From Brevibacillus_H ginsengisoli (GTDB lineage Bacteria > Bacillota > Bacilli > Brevibacillales > Brevibacillaceae): a stretch of 64,000 nt of DNA. The position numbers and the translations under genes were made by a program. Location of the stretch: assembly GCF_050113715.1 (NCBI RefSeq), contig NZ_JBNJQR010000008.1, forward strand, positions 1 through 64,000, in the 5' to 3' direction. The notes beneath the pieces are model-generated. The model had not been told where the DNA came from. It worked only from the letters and a program-made list of their open reading frames with translations, and ran no database searches. Shown here one piece after another: positions 6,860 to 15,398 of the stretch. Position 1 is the stretch's first letter; every line of letters begins with the position of its first letter.

Positions 6860-8470
6860 TCAAAATCTACGTCGATTAATTAAGAAAAAAAGTAATATCA
6901 AAAAGATTATAGTTATGGATGCACTCGTCAAATATGCAACGACAGTTTCTAAATCTTGAATATATCCAGCACTATTCGGTTTTGTGAATACCTTCCAAAG
7001 AGGCAATAAAAAATCCTTTGAAAATGATGATATACTTAATAAACCAAAGAATATTGCGATAATCCATGAAAAAGTATTGATTTTCTTCTGATTTAGTTCG
7101 TTACCTAGCTCCTTCTTTAAGGATAAATTTATATCAGTATTCTCTTGTAATTTGAAAAACATTTGCGAATATCCCTTTAACAAATCGTTAATTTCCCCAA
7201 AGTTGCTGGCTTCTGTGAAGTCTCTTTCCATCTGATTGATAGCATTTTTTTGTTTTATTACTTCCAATACTGTATATTCACTTGAGTTCGAAATTGTAAA
7301 CAACTTATGTTTCAAACCAAACATAAACATCATCATTTCTGATTGAACTTGTTTGTCATAAATTAGATGACCTCTATTAGGATCTGTATAATCTTCATTT
7401 GAAAGCAATCCCTGTTTGCTTAGAACCCAAAGAATTACTGCCTCATTTGCAAATACACTATAGTCATCATATAGCCTATAATCTTTTTCTTCGATGTCAA
7501 TCTTTTCAACGCCATCTGATCTTGCTAATATTTTGTTAAAAACACGGTTATGAATTAAATCAAATTGTTTTTTTGAGTCTGGTTGATTACTAAAATTCAA
7601 CAGGAATATAGATGGTACTCCTCTAAAATAAGTGTGTAAGGAATACTTTTCATTTTTTCTTTTGTTAAGAGGTTTAAGTAAACTCATATTAGCAAAATAA
7701 CTAATATAAACTAAAAACATATCTTTTATCATATCCAGATTTAACTCTTCATTGATATTACCTGTGACAACAGGTATTACATTAAAACAAAAATCAGTTT
7801 CTCGAATTAATTTCGATGAATTTTTTATATTTGTCATTACTTTTGCTAAAGTATTATACTGTGATTTTCTATTATATAGTTTATACTTACTACTTTTTCG
7901 GCTAGCTAGTTCATTAGCAAAAATGATGCCTGCGGGGAGTAAGATTTCATCGAAAGATTTTGTTACTATATTGACCTCGTAATTTATAAATTCTTCAATA
8001 GTTAGATTAGTATCAGGAAGCATCTTTCTAAAAGTAACAAGTAAAATTCCATTTTTGTATAGTTTAATTTGTGGATATACTGAAAGTAATTTCCCTTCCT
8101 CACGTAGATAACATCCACCAAAAAAGATTCTAATATAACTATTATTCTTTTCAAAATGTTTATAGAGTTTTTGCTCATTGAATTTCATTGACTCAAATTG
8201 GTAAATTAATTCTCTCTGAAGTGGTGACATTTCTGATGGAATGTCGATCTTAATGCTGTTTGCTTTATTCCTCTGTAGAGACAACTTAGTTGTTTGAAAC
8301 CTCCTATTACTGTCTTTCCAATAAACGTTGTCTTCAGAACTTATCACTATTTCAGCAGCGTTTAAAAGAATGATCTTTTTGGCAATTGAATGCAAATCCA
8401 AATTATCCTCTAAGAAATAACTACAATAGGAATACCATATATCGGAATCAAAGATCTTTATTTTAATCAC
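6860..8470 (-). CDS. Membrane-anchored protein of a two-gene module (536 aa)
   Basis: A 536-residue protein with a large, presumably cytoplasmic N-terminal part of about 455 residues and two C-terminal membrane segments: around 467-485 (FSWIIAIFFGLLSISSF) and around 513-530 (SASITIIFLILLFFLI). The protein ends in NRRRF, which would place the tail in the cytoplasm. The N-terminal part contains the phrase QIKLYKNGILLVTFR near residue 132 and no Walker, nuclease, TIR or protease motif that I can see. It starts 24 bp after the stop of the 206-aa gene at 8494 and is surely co-transcribed. A large sensor domain plus a two-helix C-terminal anchor is a layout seen in membrane-acting abortive-infection effectors. 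That is only an analogy. Confidence 0.8.
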   Translation of the reverse strand: MIKIKIFDSDIWYSYCSYFLEDNLDLHSIAKKIILLNAAEIVISSEDNVYWKDSNRRFQTTKLSLQRNKANSIKIDIPSEMSPLQRELIYQFESMKFNEQKLYKHFEKNNSYIRIFFGGCYLREEGKLLSVYPQIKLYKNGILLVTFRKMLPDTNLTIEEFINYEVNIVTKSFDEILLPAGIIFANELASRKSSKYKLYNRKSQYNTLAKVMTNIKNSSKLIRETDFCFNVIPVVTGNINEELNLDMIKDMFLVYISYFANMSLLKPLNKRKNEKYSLHTYFRGVPSIFLLNFSNQPDSKKQFDLIHNRVFNKILARSDGVEKIDIEEKDYRLYDDYSVFANEAVILWVLSKQGLLSNEDYTDPNRGHLIYDKQVQSEMMMFMFGLKHKLFTISNSSEYTVLEVIKQKNAINQMERDFTEASNFGEINDLLKGYSQMFFKLQENTDINLSLKKELGNELNQKKINTFSWIIAIFFGLLSISSFSKDFLLPLWKVFTKPNSAGYIQDLETVVAYLTSASITIIFLILLFFLINRRRF

Positions 8471-8493
8471 CTTATTTCTAAATAATATTAATT

Positions 8494-9093
8494 CTATTTA
8501 AACATCTGACCCGATAAGAATCCTAATGCCATTTGTGCAACTGCACCTGCAATCCAACTATGTTTCTCAATTTTCTCAGAGTATTGAGTCAGACTTCCTT
8601 TCTTTACTTTCTCGCTGTCCTCAAATAACTCTTTGATCTCTGCAATCATTTGGTGAAGTTCTTCTTTGTCTTCTCCACCACGCTCTTCAATCATTTGATC
8701 AACTGCATCAAAATTGAATGTATTGGTTACGGAAGCATTGCCCTGAGTACCAATATTTGACCCATAAGCATTTTGAAAATTATATTGTACAAATGGTTTA
8801 CTGTCTTTTTGTGATTTTTCATATTGAGTCTTAGTGAGATAATATCCTTTTTTCTGAAATGCTTTACCTTGAAATACATCGGTTTTTGTGTCCTCGATAT
8901 ACAATTCATTACCAGATACTAAACCAACTATCCAATCTCCAGCCTCAATATCTGTCTCTGGATAGAAGCCAATGTATTTTCTTTTACTACTTTTCTCAGT
9001 ATTGGACATCCCATCGACTTCGGCAATTTCGACTTCATTTCTATAAACCTTGAATCTCTCTCCATTCATATCCATAAACTCTCTAAGATTCAT
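8494..9093 (-). CDS. Two-domain protein with conserved C-terminal IGTQ/HSW region
   Basis: A protein of 199 residues from the ATG at 9091-9093 (an ATG 21 bases upstream would give 206). The N-terminal ~90 residues (MNLREFMDMNGERFKVY ... YIGFYPETDIEAGDWIVG ... DVFQGK) resemble small phage head-tail-joining-like barrel domains. After a linker comes YGSNIGTQGNASVTNTFNFD, an acidic helix (MIEERGGEDKEELHQMIAEI) and an amphipathic end (KHSWIAGAVAQMALGFLSG). I remember this C-terminal pattern as a widespread uncharacterised domain of Firmicutes, often in phage or defence contexts; that is recall, not a search. It directly precedes the membrane protein gene at 8470 and probably partners it. Confidence 0.75.
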   Translation of the reverse strand: MNLREFMDMNGERFKVYRNEVEIAEVDGMSNTEKSSKRKYIGFYPETDIEAGDWIVGLVSGNELYIEDTKTDVFQGKAFQKKGYYLTKTQYEKSQKDSKPFVQYNFQNAYGSNIGTQGNASVTNTFNFDAVDQMIEERGGEDKEELHQMIAEIKELFEDSEKVKKGSLTQYSEKIEKHSWIAGAVAQMALGFLSGQMFK

Positions 9094-9135
9094 GTTAAGA
9101 ACACGCCTCTCCATAAAATCCGACTTTGCTTAGAA

Positions 9136-9250
9136 TTACTCAATATACTCGTTAAACTGTTCTTCAGTCATTAATACTGCTCTAATTGAAGCATTCTTTA
9201 CATCTAGTTCCACCAAGTGCTATTTCCAGAAGTTTTCTTCGGCAGCACTA
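9136..9250 (-). pseudogene. Remnant of a small gene
   Basis: A minus-strand frame ending at 9136-9138 reads LVELDVKNASIRAVLMTEEQ then FNEYIE and stop, which looks like genuine coding sequence. It is interrupted upstream by a TAG after ENFWK and has no good start or ribosome binding site. It is the only protein-like stretch in the 9094-9558 gap. The rest of that gap appears non-coding and AT-rich apart from the integrase terminator. Confidence 0.35.
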
Positions 9251-9510
9251 CTCTAGTGTGTCAGTTATTAGAACATTATCAGCTTCAAGATATTTTTTCC
9301 TGTATCGTTTTAGTTCGAGTTCTATCAAAACTCATCAATCTTTTGACTTGGATTTTAGTTAATTTTACCATAATTTGATTCTATTTTTTTGATTAAGATT
9401 TGAATACCTCTGTGGATGTTTGTAGCTCTGTATTAGCGTTGTTTAGGTTAGTTGAGTGTAATTATAAGGTTGGAAGTCACTTGAGGTCATACGATCTAAT
9501 ATAGTCATAA

Positions 9511-9545
9511 TAAAAAGCACTAGCATGACGCTAATGCCCTTTTGT
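9511..9545 (-). terminator. Intrinsic terminator of the recombinase gene
   Basis: On the minus strand GGGCATTAGC-GTCAT-GCTAGTGC is followed by TTTTTATT. It begins 14 bp after the integrase stop. Confidence 0.75.
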
Positions 9546-9558
9546 ATAAAGTAAGTTT

Positions 9559-10536
9559 TTACATATCATGCAAGTGTGTCAATGGACTATGTTTTTGATA
9601 CTTCTTCCCAATCTCTTCATCTGTAAAGTCAAGATAACATTTCTGAGTAACCTCTACTGATGAGTGCCCTAATATTCGACTTAAACTAAACCAATCCCCA
9701 CCGTTCAGTATGTAATACTTAGCAAAATTGTTTCTCAATAAATGGGGATGAACATGAACACCAATTTTATTACCAATCTGACGCAAAGCATATTCATAAT
9801 TTCTTATCTCTAATTTTGTTCCTTTTGTTGTGGGAAATACAAATGGAGACTCAATATATCGATCTTTATATTGTAACCATCGCTTGAGTTCATTTGTCAT
9901 GGTAGGCGAGAAGTAAACAAAACGCTCTTGCTTATTCTTTGGATTAGTTACAAGGATTGAACGATGAACGAAATCTATGTGTGCAGGTAAAAGTGCCAAA
10001 CACTCCCCTACCCTCATCCCAGTGTCAAATAGCAAAAGTGTGATAGTTGCATTGCGATATCCATGTAAGGTAGAAACATCGAATGCATCTATTACTTTTT
10101 TGATTTCCTTTGGTGTTAATGTTTGCTTAATTTTACGTTCAGGCTTAATTGATTCAATGGTCTCAACAGGATTTTTCTGAATCTCACGCTCAACCTTGTG
10201 TAGATAGTTGAAAAACACTTTAATGTTACGAACATAGTTGGCTATTGTTGTTGTAGAAATGGGCTTTTGGTAATCATTTCGATTATCGGGATAATTTATT
10301 TCTCTCGTTGACTCATTAGAAACAACGGTGTATTTACCACGCTCACGTAGGTACTTTATATAGTGCCTAATGTGTCCTGACTGAATACGCTTAACCTCAT
10401 TAATTCCATGATCTATGTTCATATACTGGGCAAACAATTTTAATGTCTGTTCGTAGCTTGCTAATGTCTTCCTCGAAAGGTTTTTGGAAGTGCAATAAAG
10501 CATAAAATTGTCAATTTGAAATTCTAAATCGGTCAT
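9559..10536 (-). CDS. Tyrosine recombinase / phage-type integrase
   Basis: A 325-residue tyrosine recombinase. An N-terminal SAM-like DNA-binding domain (about residues 1-110) precedes the catalytic domain. That domain shows the first arginine in DTGMRVGEC, the H-x-L-R box as HPHLLRNNFAKYY and the final tyrosine in LGHSSVEVTQKCYLD. I choose the ATG at 10534-10536, where GGGGGA is seven bases upstream, rather than the long open frame that runs back towards spo0A. The gene lies immediately 3' of spo0A at the right edge of the AT-rich island, as expected for an integrase adjacent to its attachment site. The binding site is inside a hairpin, so translation may be restrained. Confidence 0.92.
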   Translation of the reverse strand: MTDLEFQIDNFMLYCTSKNLSRKTLASYEQTLKLFAQYMNIDHGINEVKRIQSGHIRHYIKYLRERGKYTVVSNESTREINYPDNRNDYQKPISTTTIANYVRNIKVFFNYLHKVEREIQKNPVETIESIKPERKIKQTLTPKEIKKVIDAFDVSTLHGYRNATITLLLFDTGMRVGECLALLPAHIDFVHRSILVTNPKNKQERFVYFSPTMTNELKRWLQYKDRYIESPFVFPTTKGTKLEIRNYEYALRQIGNKIGVHVHPHLLRNNFAKYYILNGGDWFSLSRILGHSSVEVTQKCYLDFTDEEIGKKYQKHSPLTHLHDM

Positions 10537-10542
10537 GAAAAA

Positions 10543-10567
10543 TCCCCCATCTCTTAAAAGTGGGGGA
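10543..10567 (-). terminator. Hairpin that is both a likely spo0A terminator and cover of the integrase RBS
   Basis: On the minus strand TCCCCCA and TGGGGGA pair around an 11-base loop, followed by TTTTTC and then the integrase ATG. Read from spo0A it is a good intrinsic terminator. The 3' arm is also the only purine-rich ribosome binding site for the integrase. Confidence 0.6.
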
Positions 10568-10596
10568 AACCAATAAATATGAAAATCAGTTGGTTT

Positions 10597-10652
10597 GACC
10601 TCAGGATATTTATGGCTAAGTAAAAGAAGTTTATAGCCAAAATCGAGAGGTC
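10597..10652. repeat. Two-part inverted repeat between spo0A and integrase
   Basis: GACCTC (10597-10602) and TGGCTA (10613-10618) are mirrored by TAGCCA (10634-10639) and GAGGTC (10647-10652), with spacers of 10, 15 and 7 bases. It could be a recombinase or excisionase binding site, part of the attachment region, or a structured 3' untranslated region of spo0A. Confidence 0.5.
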
Positions 10653-10694
10653 GGAATATTTTTAATGAATCTTCAACCCTTGATAACACAACAT

Positions 10695-11474
10695 TTAACT
10701 AATCTTCGCCTCAATCCTCAGCTTGTCCGCTACCATCGCAATGAACTCGGAGTTCGTTGGCTTCGCCTTGGAGTTGGATATGGTGTAACCAAACAGACTG
10801 GAGATGGAGTCGAGATTGCCACGGGACCAGGCTACTTCAATGGCATGGCGAATCGCGCGCTCTACGCGGCTTGCTGTTGTGTTGAACTTCTTCGCGATGT
10901 CTGGGTAAAGAACCTTGGTGATCGAGCCTAGAAGCTCTACATCGTTGTACACCATTGTAATCGCTTCACGCAAATATAAATAACCCTTGATATGTGCCGG
11001 AACCCCAATCTCATGAATGATGTTGGTAATGGACGCATCCAGATTTCGGCCTTTTGGAGCTAACGCGGATGATTTGATGGATGGCTTGAAGCTGGTTTTA
11101 TTGGTGATGATTTGGCGAATTCGTTGTGCCAACACTTCCATGTCAAATGGCTTCAAGATGCAATAAGAGGCGCCTAATTCAACAGCTTTCTTGGTGATCT
11201 CTTCCTGACCAAATGCGGTTAGCATAATGATTTTCGGTTGTGGCTGCAAACGCATGTTTTGCAAATGTTCAAGTACTGCTAATCCGTCTAGATGCGGCAT
11301 GATGATGTCTAATATTAAGATATCCGGAACGCGTTCCTCCAATACTTTTAGGACATCATTCCCATTGTAAGCAACGCCAACAACACTCATATCGCTTTGA
11401 TTGTTGATGTATTCCTCTAGGAGACTGACAAATTCGCGATTATCATCGGCTAATACCACTTCAATCTTGTTCAT
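10695..11474 (-). CDS. spo0A: Stage 0 sporulation response regulator Spo0A
   Basis: The master regulator of sporulation entry, a DNA-binding response regulator at the end of the phosphorelay. The 259 residues include a receiver domain (acidic pocket D10-D11, phospho-acceptor D56, T86, K108) and a C-terminal Spo0A effector domain with the recognition-helix region FNTTASRVERAIRHAIEVAW. The length and the end (IAMVADKLRIEAKIS) are normal, so the adjacent mobile island has not truncated it. The start follows AGGAGGAACTAC. It lies downstream of spoIVB as in other Bacillales, behind a terminator and a promoter region with two 0A boxes, which indicates autoregulation. Confidence 0.99.
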   Translation of the reverse strand: MNKIEVVLADDNREFVSLLEEYINNQSDMSVVGVAYNGNDVLKVLEERVPDILILDIIMPHLDGLAVLEHLQNMRLQPQPKIIMLTAFGQEEITKKAVELGASYCILKPFDMEVLAQRIRQIITNKTSFKPSIKSSALAPKGRNLDASITNIIHEIGVPAHIKGYLYLREAITMVYNDVELLGSITKVLYPDIAKKFNTTASRVERAIRHAIEVAWSRGNLDSISSLFGYTISNSKAKPTNSEFIAMVADKLRIEAKIS

Positions 11475-11538
11475 GTAGTTCCTCCTTACATCTTCTCTAA
11501 AGAATGGTTTATGAGTGCATGTATGTACAAATGAATCT

Positions 11539-11652
11539 GTTCATCATGATGTCACAAAAATTCCTCATTTTGTTACTCAAAATATTTTCGACAAGGATAA
11601 AGTAGTTCCTGCTAATGACGAAAGATTGAATGATTTTTCCAATTTTTCGACA
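11539..11652 (-). promoter_or_regulatory. spo0A promoter region with two 0A boxes and a sigma-H-like promoter
   Basis: Reading the minus strand, TGTCGAA occurs twice (complement of 11646-11652 and 11587-11593), the exact core of the Spo0A binding box. Further downstream AGGAATT and GATGAAC (11539-11564), 12 bases apart, resemble a sigma-H promoter with one mismatch in the -10. The arrangement matches the known sporulation promoter of spo0A in Bacillus; the specific promoter call is inference. Confidence 0.6.
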
Positions 11653-11706
11653 TGAATAGTCTAATATAACAACAGTGTACCATTTGTAAAGCTCTGGCAA
11701 TACATG

Positions 11707-11731
11707 AAAAGAAGACCGTCTTGAAGACGAT
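11707..11731 (-). terminator. Terminator between spoIVB and spo0A
   Basis: On the minus strand GAAGATCGTCTT and AAGACGGTCTTC form a nearly perfect stem followed by TTTTC. It separates spoIVB from the spo0A promoter. Confidence 0.75.
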
Positions 11732-11756
11732 CTTCCTGATGATGCATTCTTTTTTA

Positions 11757-13091
11757 TTAGGCTGCCTGTCCATCTATCGCTTCCGAAGATGGCTTGCCTG
11801 AACGTGTGGGGATTCCTGCATCTTGCAGCATCCACTCAATGTAACAGCCGTATCCAGAGGTGGGGTCGTTAACAAATACGTGGGTCACCGCACCGACCAG
11901 CTTACCGTTCTGAATGATGGGACTCCCGCTCATTCCTTGAATGATTCCACCCGTCTTATCTAACAGCCGTTTATCGGTGACCTTAATAATCATGCCTTTC
12001 GTTGCCGGAAAATGCTGTTTGACAACATTCATGATCTCAATGTCATACTCTTCCACTTTTTGCCCTTCTACCACTGTGAGGATTTTGGCCGGGCCTGTCT
12101 GAACCTGCTCCGCTAAAGCGACTGGAATAGGTTCCGTGTAAAGACTTCGTTTGGGTATTTCCTTCATCTTTCCATAAATCCCAAATGGTGTATTACGAGT
12201 AATAGAACCAAGCACCTGTGACTCGTTGTAAAAACGGGCAAGCTTTTCACCAGGGTTCCCACTTTGCCCTTTTTCAATTGAAGTGACACTGGCCTGAATG
12301 ATCTGTCCGTCGCCTACAACGATGGGTTGGCCGGTATCTATGTCGGAAATAACGTGGCCTAATGCTCCATAAGCGCCGGATTTGGGTTCCACAAAGGTTA
12401 ACGTTCCGACACCTGCAGCTGAGTCCCGTATATATAATCCCATGCGAAACTCATTATCTTTGGAGTCTTTGGCTGGAGTTAGCGTCAAATTCAGCTTTTC
12501 TTTACCACGTACGACTAGAAGTTGAACGGATTCTTTTTTCGCGCCAGCTTCATTGATCATCTTCTTGACGTCATTCATGTCGTTAATGTACATATCATTC
12601 ATGCGGATAATCATATCCCCGACATGGACACCAGCTTTTTCTCCTGGTGAAAATTTCTCTGAACCCGAGTTTACCTGATGATGACCGACAACCAGGACAC
12701 CAGCCGTTTGCAGCTTCACTCCGATGGATTGCCCGCTAGGAATGACTCGGATGTCTGGCAGAACATTCACTTTCATCTCTTTAAGCGGAATGCTGCCCCA
12801 TTTTAGTTGCAGCTGAGTTTCTCCAGCTTTTTTAGGCTGTACGGACAGTGGCTGACTTAAGTCTACGCTGACTTCTTTCGCTTCCTTGCCATTCACTGAT
12901 AAAATCTCCGGGTTGGAATTGACTAATGTGCCCATTACTGGCATGGACAGCTTGAACTGTTGAAGTGACCCCTCGAATATTCTCAGCTCATTGGGTAGAG
13001 AAACCAAATCTCGAAAGGGGGTCGAGCTGATTGTTAATGCTGTGATGAGTAAAAGCAAACTTCCCATCCATTTTCTCTTTAGTTGACGCAT
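11757..13091 (-). CDS. spoIVB: SpoIVB serine peptidase
   Basis: A forespore-secreted serine peptidase that cleaves SpoIVFA and so triggers pro-sigma-K processing in the mother cell. The 444 residues comprise an N-terminal signal anchor (about residues 9-22), a PDZ domain (about 130-205) and an S55 peptidase domain. The catalytic set is visible: His246 in GALGHVISD, a likely Asp373 in KVTDKRLL, and Ser388 in GMSGSP. I use the ATG at 13089-13091, with GGAGTG upstream, instead of a TTG three codons earlier. It sits between recN and spo0A as in other spore formers. Forespore expression is expected but I did not identify the promoter. Confidence 0.97.
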   Translation of the reverse strand: MRQLKRKWMGSLLLLITALTISSTPFRDLVSLPNELRIFEGSLQQFKLSMPVMGTLVNSNPEILSVNGKEAKEVSVDLSQPLSVQPKKAGETQLQLKWGSIPLKEMKVNVLPDIRVIPSGQSIGVKLQTAGVLVVGHHQVNSGSEKFSPGEKAGVHVGDMIIRMNDMYINDMNDVKKMINEAGAKKESVQLLVVRGKEKLNLTLTPAKDSKDNEFRMGLYIRDSAAGVGTLTFVEPKSGAYGALGHVISDIDTGQPIVVGDGQIIQASVTSIEKGQSGNPGEKLARFYNESQVLGSITRNTPFGIYGKMKEIPKRSLYTEPIPVALAEQVQTGPAKILTVVEGQKVEEYDIEIMNVVKQHFPATKGMIIKVTDKRLLDKTGGIIQGMSGSPIIQNGKLVGAVTHVFVNDPTSGYGCYIEWMLQDAGIPTRSGKPSSEAIDGQAA

Positions 13092-13200
13092 CACCAGCAA
13101 TCACTCCTACTTTCCCTACCTACACCTTTTGCTACACCTCCATCTAACCGTATATATAATGTTGCCTAGCTCACGTGTGTTTATAACCGTAAAAAAGCTG

Positions 13201-14931
13201 TCAGATTGAACTGACAGCTTTTCGTTCTTTTCCCAGTTGGATCATTTCTCGGGCATGTTCTTTTGTCTTGTCGGTCACTACAGCTCCTCCAAGCATACGG
13301 GCAAGCTCGTTCACCCGATCTTCTCCTTGTAGAAGCGTGACCTGGGTTGAGGTTTCCTGTTCATCCATTTGTTTTTGGATCAACAGATGGGCATCTGCCA
13401 ACGAAGCGACTTGAGGTAAATGAGTAATGCAAAGCACTTGTCGGTTACGGCCTACCCTCGAGAGCTTCTCGGCGATTGCTTGAGCCACACGGCCGCTAAC
13501 CCCTGTGTCTACCTCGTCAAAAATCAACGTCTGAACCTGATCCGTCGTTGCCAAGATGGCTTTAATGGCAAGCATCACGCGAGATAGCTCCCCGCCGGAC
13601 GCGATTTTGGACAGAGGACGAAGCGGCTCACCAGGGTTAGGCGCAATCATAAATTCAACCTGATCGATCCCTGAAGAGTCAATATGCTGCTTAATCCCCT
13701 CAATCTCAATCCCATTCTCATCTGGTATCATTCGTACATCGATCCGGAAACGAGCGCGCTCCATGTGAAGTTCCCGAAGCTGTTCCTCAATCGCGATCGA
13801 TAAACGTCCAGCCAAGCCTTTACGAATCGAGCTTAGCTCCAGTGCTTCAACCGCCACATCCGCCGCCAATTCCGTCAGGCGGTTCTGGAGTTGCTGTAGC
13901 CGGCTGTCGTAATTCTGAATTTCATCAAGCTCGTCTTGAATGGTAGCGGCGTACTCGAGAATCTCATCCACGGTCTTGCCGTACTTGCGTTTCAAGGTCT
14001 GAAGCGTATCCAATCTCCGCTCCACTTCCGCTAATTGCTCTGGCTGGAATTCCAGGGTATCCTGCAGCTGGCGCAATTGATGAACCACATCTTCAACCTG
14101 GTAATAAGCGGTTGTGACGGAATCCAGAATGGGGGCGATCTGTTCATCATACTGAGAAACTCGCTCGAGTTCGCTCATGGCATGTCCTAGCCAATCCATC
14201 CCTCGATGCTCACCATAAAGCGAGCGATACGCATCCTGCATCCCTGCGAAGACCTTCTCAATGTTGCTCCATTTTTTTCGTTGCAAAATGAGCTTCTCGT
14301 CCTCCCCTGGAGAAAGCGTAGCAGCTTCGATTTCATCCAGTTGATAAGAAAGAAGGTCAATCCGTTGAACCAGCTCCCGCTCATTTTTGGCCATTCTCTC
14401 CAGATCCTGCTTGGTTTTACGATAGGCTGAATACAAGCTGTGATATTCCTGCTTTGTTGCCTCAAGTTCATGCTCTCCATAAGCGTCCAGCCATTCTATG
14501 TGCTTACCAGCTTGCATCAAGGCAATGGTATCGTGCTGACCGTGAATATTTACCAGCCAAGGTCCTAATTCCCTTAGCATCGCCAGCGTAACAAGCTGTC
14601 CATTAATTCGAATGATATTCTTCCCTTGACTGGAAATCTCTCTTCGGACCAGTAACGAACCATCCTTTTCCACATGGATGCCAAACTGTTCACTGATGGC
14701 AAGCGCTGGATGGTTCCCGGCAAACTCAAAAAGCCCCTCTACTTCGGCCCGCTTCTCTCCATGACGGACGTATTCAGCCGAACCGCGTTCACCAAGGAGC
14801 AAACCGAGTGCGTCAATAATGATCGATTTACCAGCGCCCGTCTCCCCCGTAAGGATATTCAAACCCTTATGAAAAGAGATCGTTACTGATTTGATAATCG
14901 CAAAATTACGAATGGAAAGCTCAACTAACAC
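13201..14931 (-). CDS. recN: DNA repair protein RecN
   Basis: An SMC-like ATPase that acts early at DNA double-strand breaks. The 576 residues are the normal length. The Walker A motif GETGAGKS is at residues 29-36, long coiled-coil arms flank the middle of the protein, and the ABC signature (ASGGELSRVMLA) and Walker B (TLIFDEVDTG) are near residues 440 and 470. It begins with GTG, preceded by GGTGGGATTGTT, 12 bp after argR. Argr-recN coupling is typical of the phylum. A LexA box was not clearly visible in the tiny intergenic space. Confidence 0.98.
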   Translation of the reverse strand: MLVELSIRNFAIIKSVTISFHKGLNILTGETGAGKSIIIDALGLLLGERGSAEYVRHGEKRAEVEGLFEFAGNHPALAISEQFGIHVEKDGSLLVRREISSQGKNIIRINGQLVTLAMLRELGPWLVNIHGQHDTIALMQAGKHIEWLDAYGEHELEATKQEYHSLYSAYRKTKQDLERMAKNERELVQRIDLLSYQLDEIEAATLSPGEDEKLILQRKKWSNIEKVFAGMQDAYRSLYGEHRGMDWLGHAMSELERVSQYDEQIAPILDSVTTAYYQVEDVVHQLRQLQDTLEFQPEQLAEVERRLDTLQTLKRKYGKTVDEILEYAATIQDELDEIQNYDSRLQQLQNRLTELAADVAVEALELSSIRKGLAGRLSIAIEEQLRELHMERARFRIDVRMIPDENGIEIEGIKQHIDSSGIDQVEFMIAPNPGEPLRPLSKIASGGELSRVMLAIKAILATTDQVQTLIFDEVDTGVSGRVAQAIAEKLSRVGRNRQVLCITHLPQVASLADAHLLIQKQMDEQETSTQVTLLQGEDRVNELARMLGGAVVTDKTKEHAREMIQLGKERKAVSSI

Positions 14932-14943
14932 AACAATCCCACC

Positions 14944-15393
14944 TTACAGCATGTCCAAAAAGCGTTGAACCACTTCTTTGGAGTTATCCTTGGAACGACA
15001 AATAATCAGAATTGTATCATCTCCACAGATTGTTCCCATCACTTCTTGCCATTGCAAGTTATCAATCAAAGCACCAATGGCGTTGGCGTTACCCGGCATC
15101 GTTTTCATCACCAGCAAGTTATCCGAATAGTCGATACCGACAAAACTGTCAACCAGCACTCGTTTAATTTTTTGCAGGGGATTAAACTTCTGGTCAGCAG
15201 GCAACGAGTATTTGTACCGTCCATCTGCCATGGGTACCTTGACCAGATGCAATTCTTTAATATCTCTTGAAACTGTCGCTTGCGTAACGTTATATCCGGT
15301 TTCTCTCAGACGATCAACTAATTCGTCTTGGGTTTCGATGTCATTGTTTCCAATAATTTCGCGAATTTTAATATGTCTTTGACCTTTGTTCAT
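14944..15393 (-). CDS. argR: Arginine repressor ArgR/AhrC
   Basis: A hexameric arginine-sensing repressor of arginine biosynthesis and activator of catabolism. The 149 residues comprise an N-terminal winged helix (the ATVSRDIKELHLVKVP recognition region near residues 38-55) and a C-terminal arginine-binding domain (GTICGDDTILIICRS). I start at the ATG at 15391-15393, eight bases after GGGAG; an upstream in-frame ATG lacks a binding site. It lies 6 bp downstream of nadK and just before recN. Confidence 0.97.
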   Translation of the reverse strand: MNKGQRHIKIREIIGNNDIETQDELVDRLRETGYNVTQATVSRDIKELHLVKVPMADGRYKYSLPADQKFNPLQKIKRVLVDSFVGIDYSDNLLVMKTMPGNANAIGALIDNLQWQEVMGTICGDDTILIICRSKDNSKEVVQRFLDML

Positions 15394-15398
15394 ACATT

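Noticed and set aside
10537..10689. Upstream extension of the integrase frame to near spo0A
   Set aside because: The 51 extra codons cross the hairpin that holds the ribosome binding site and the sequence is not integrase-like; the internal ATG is better.
10665..10931. Plus-strand open frame opposite the spo0A 3' end
   Set aside because: Fully explained by the spo0A coding strand; the translation has no recognisable features.
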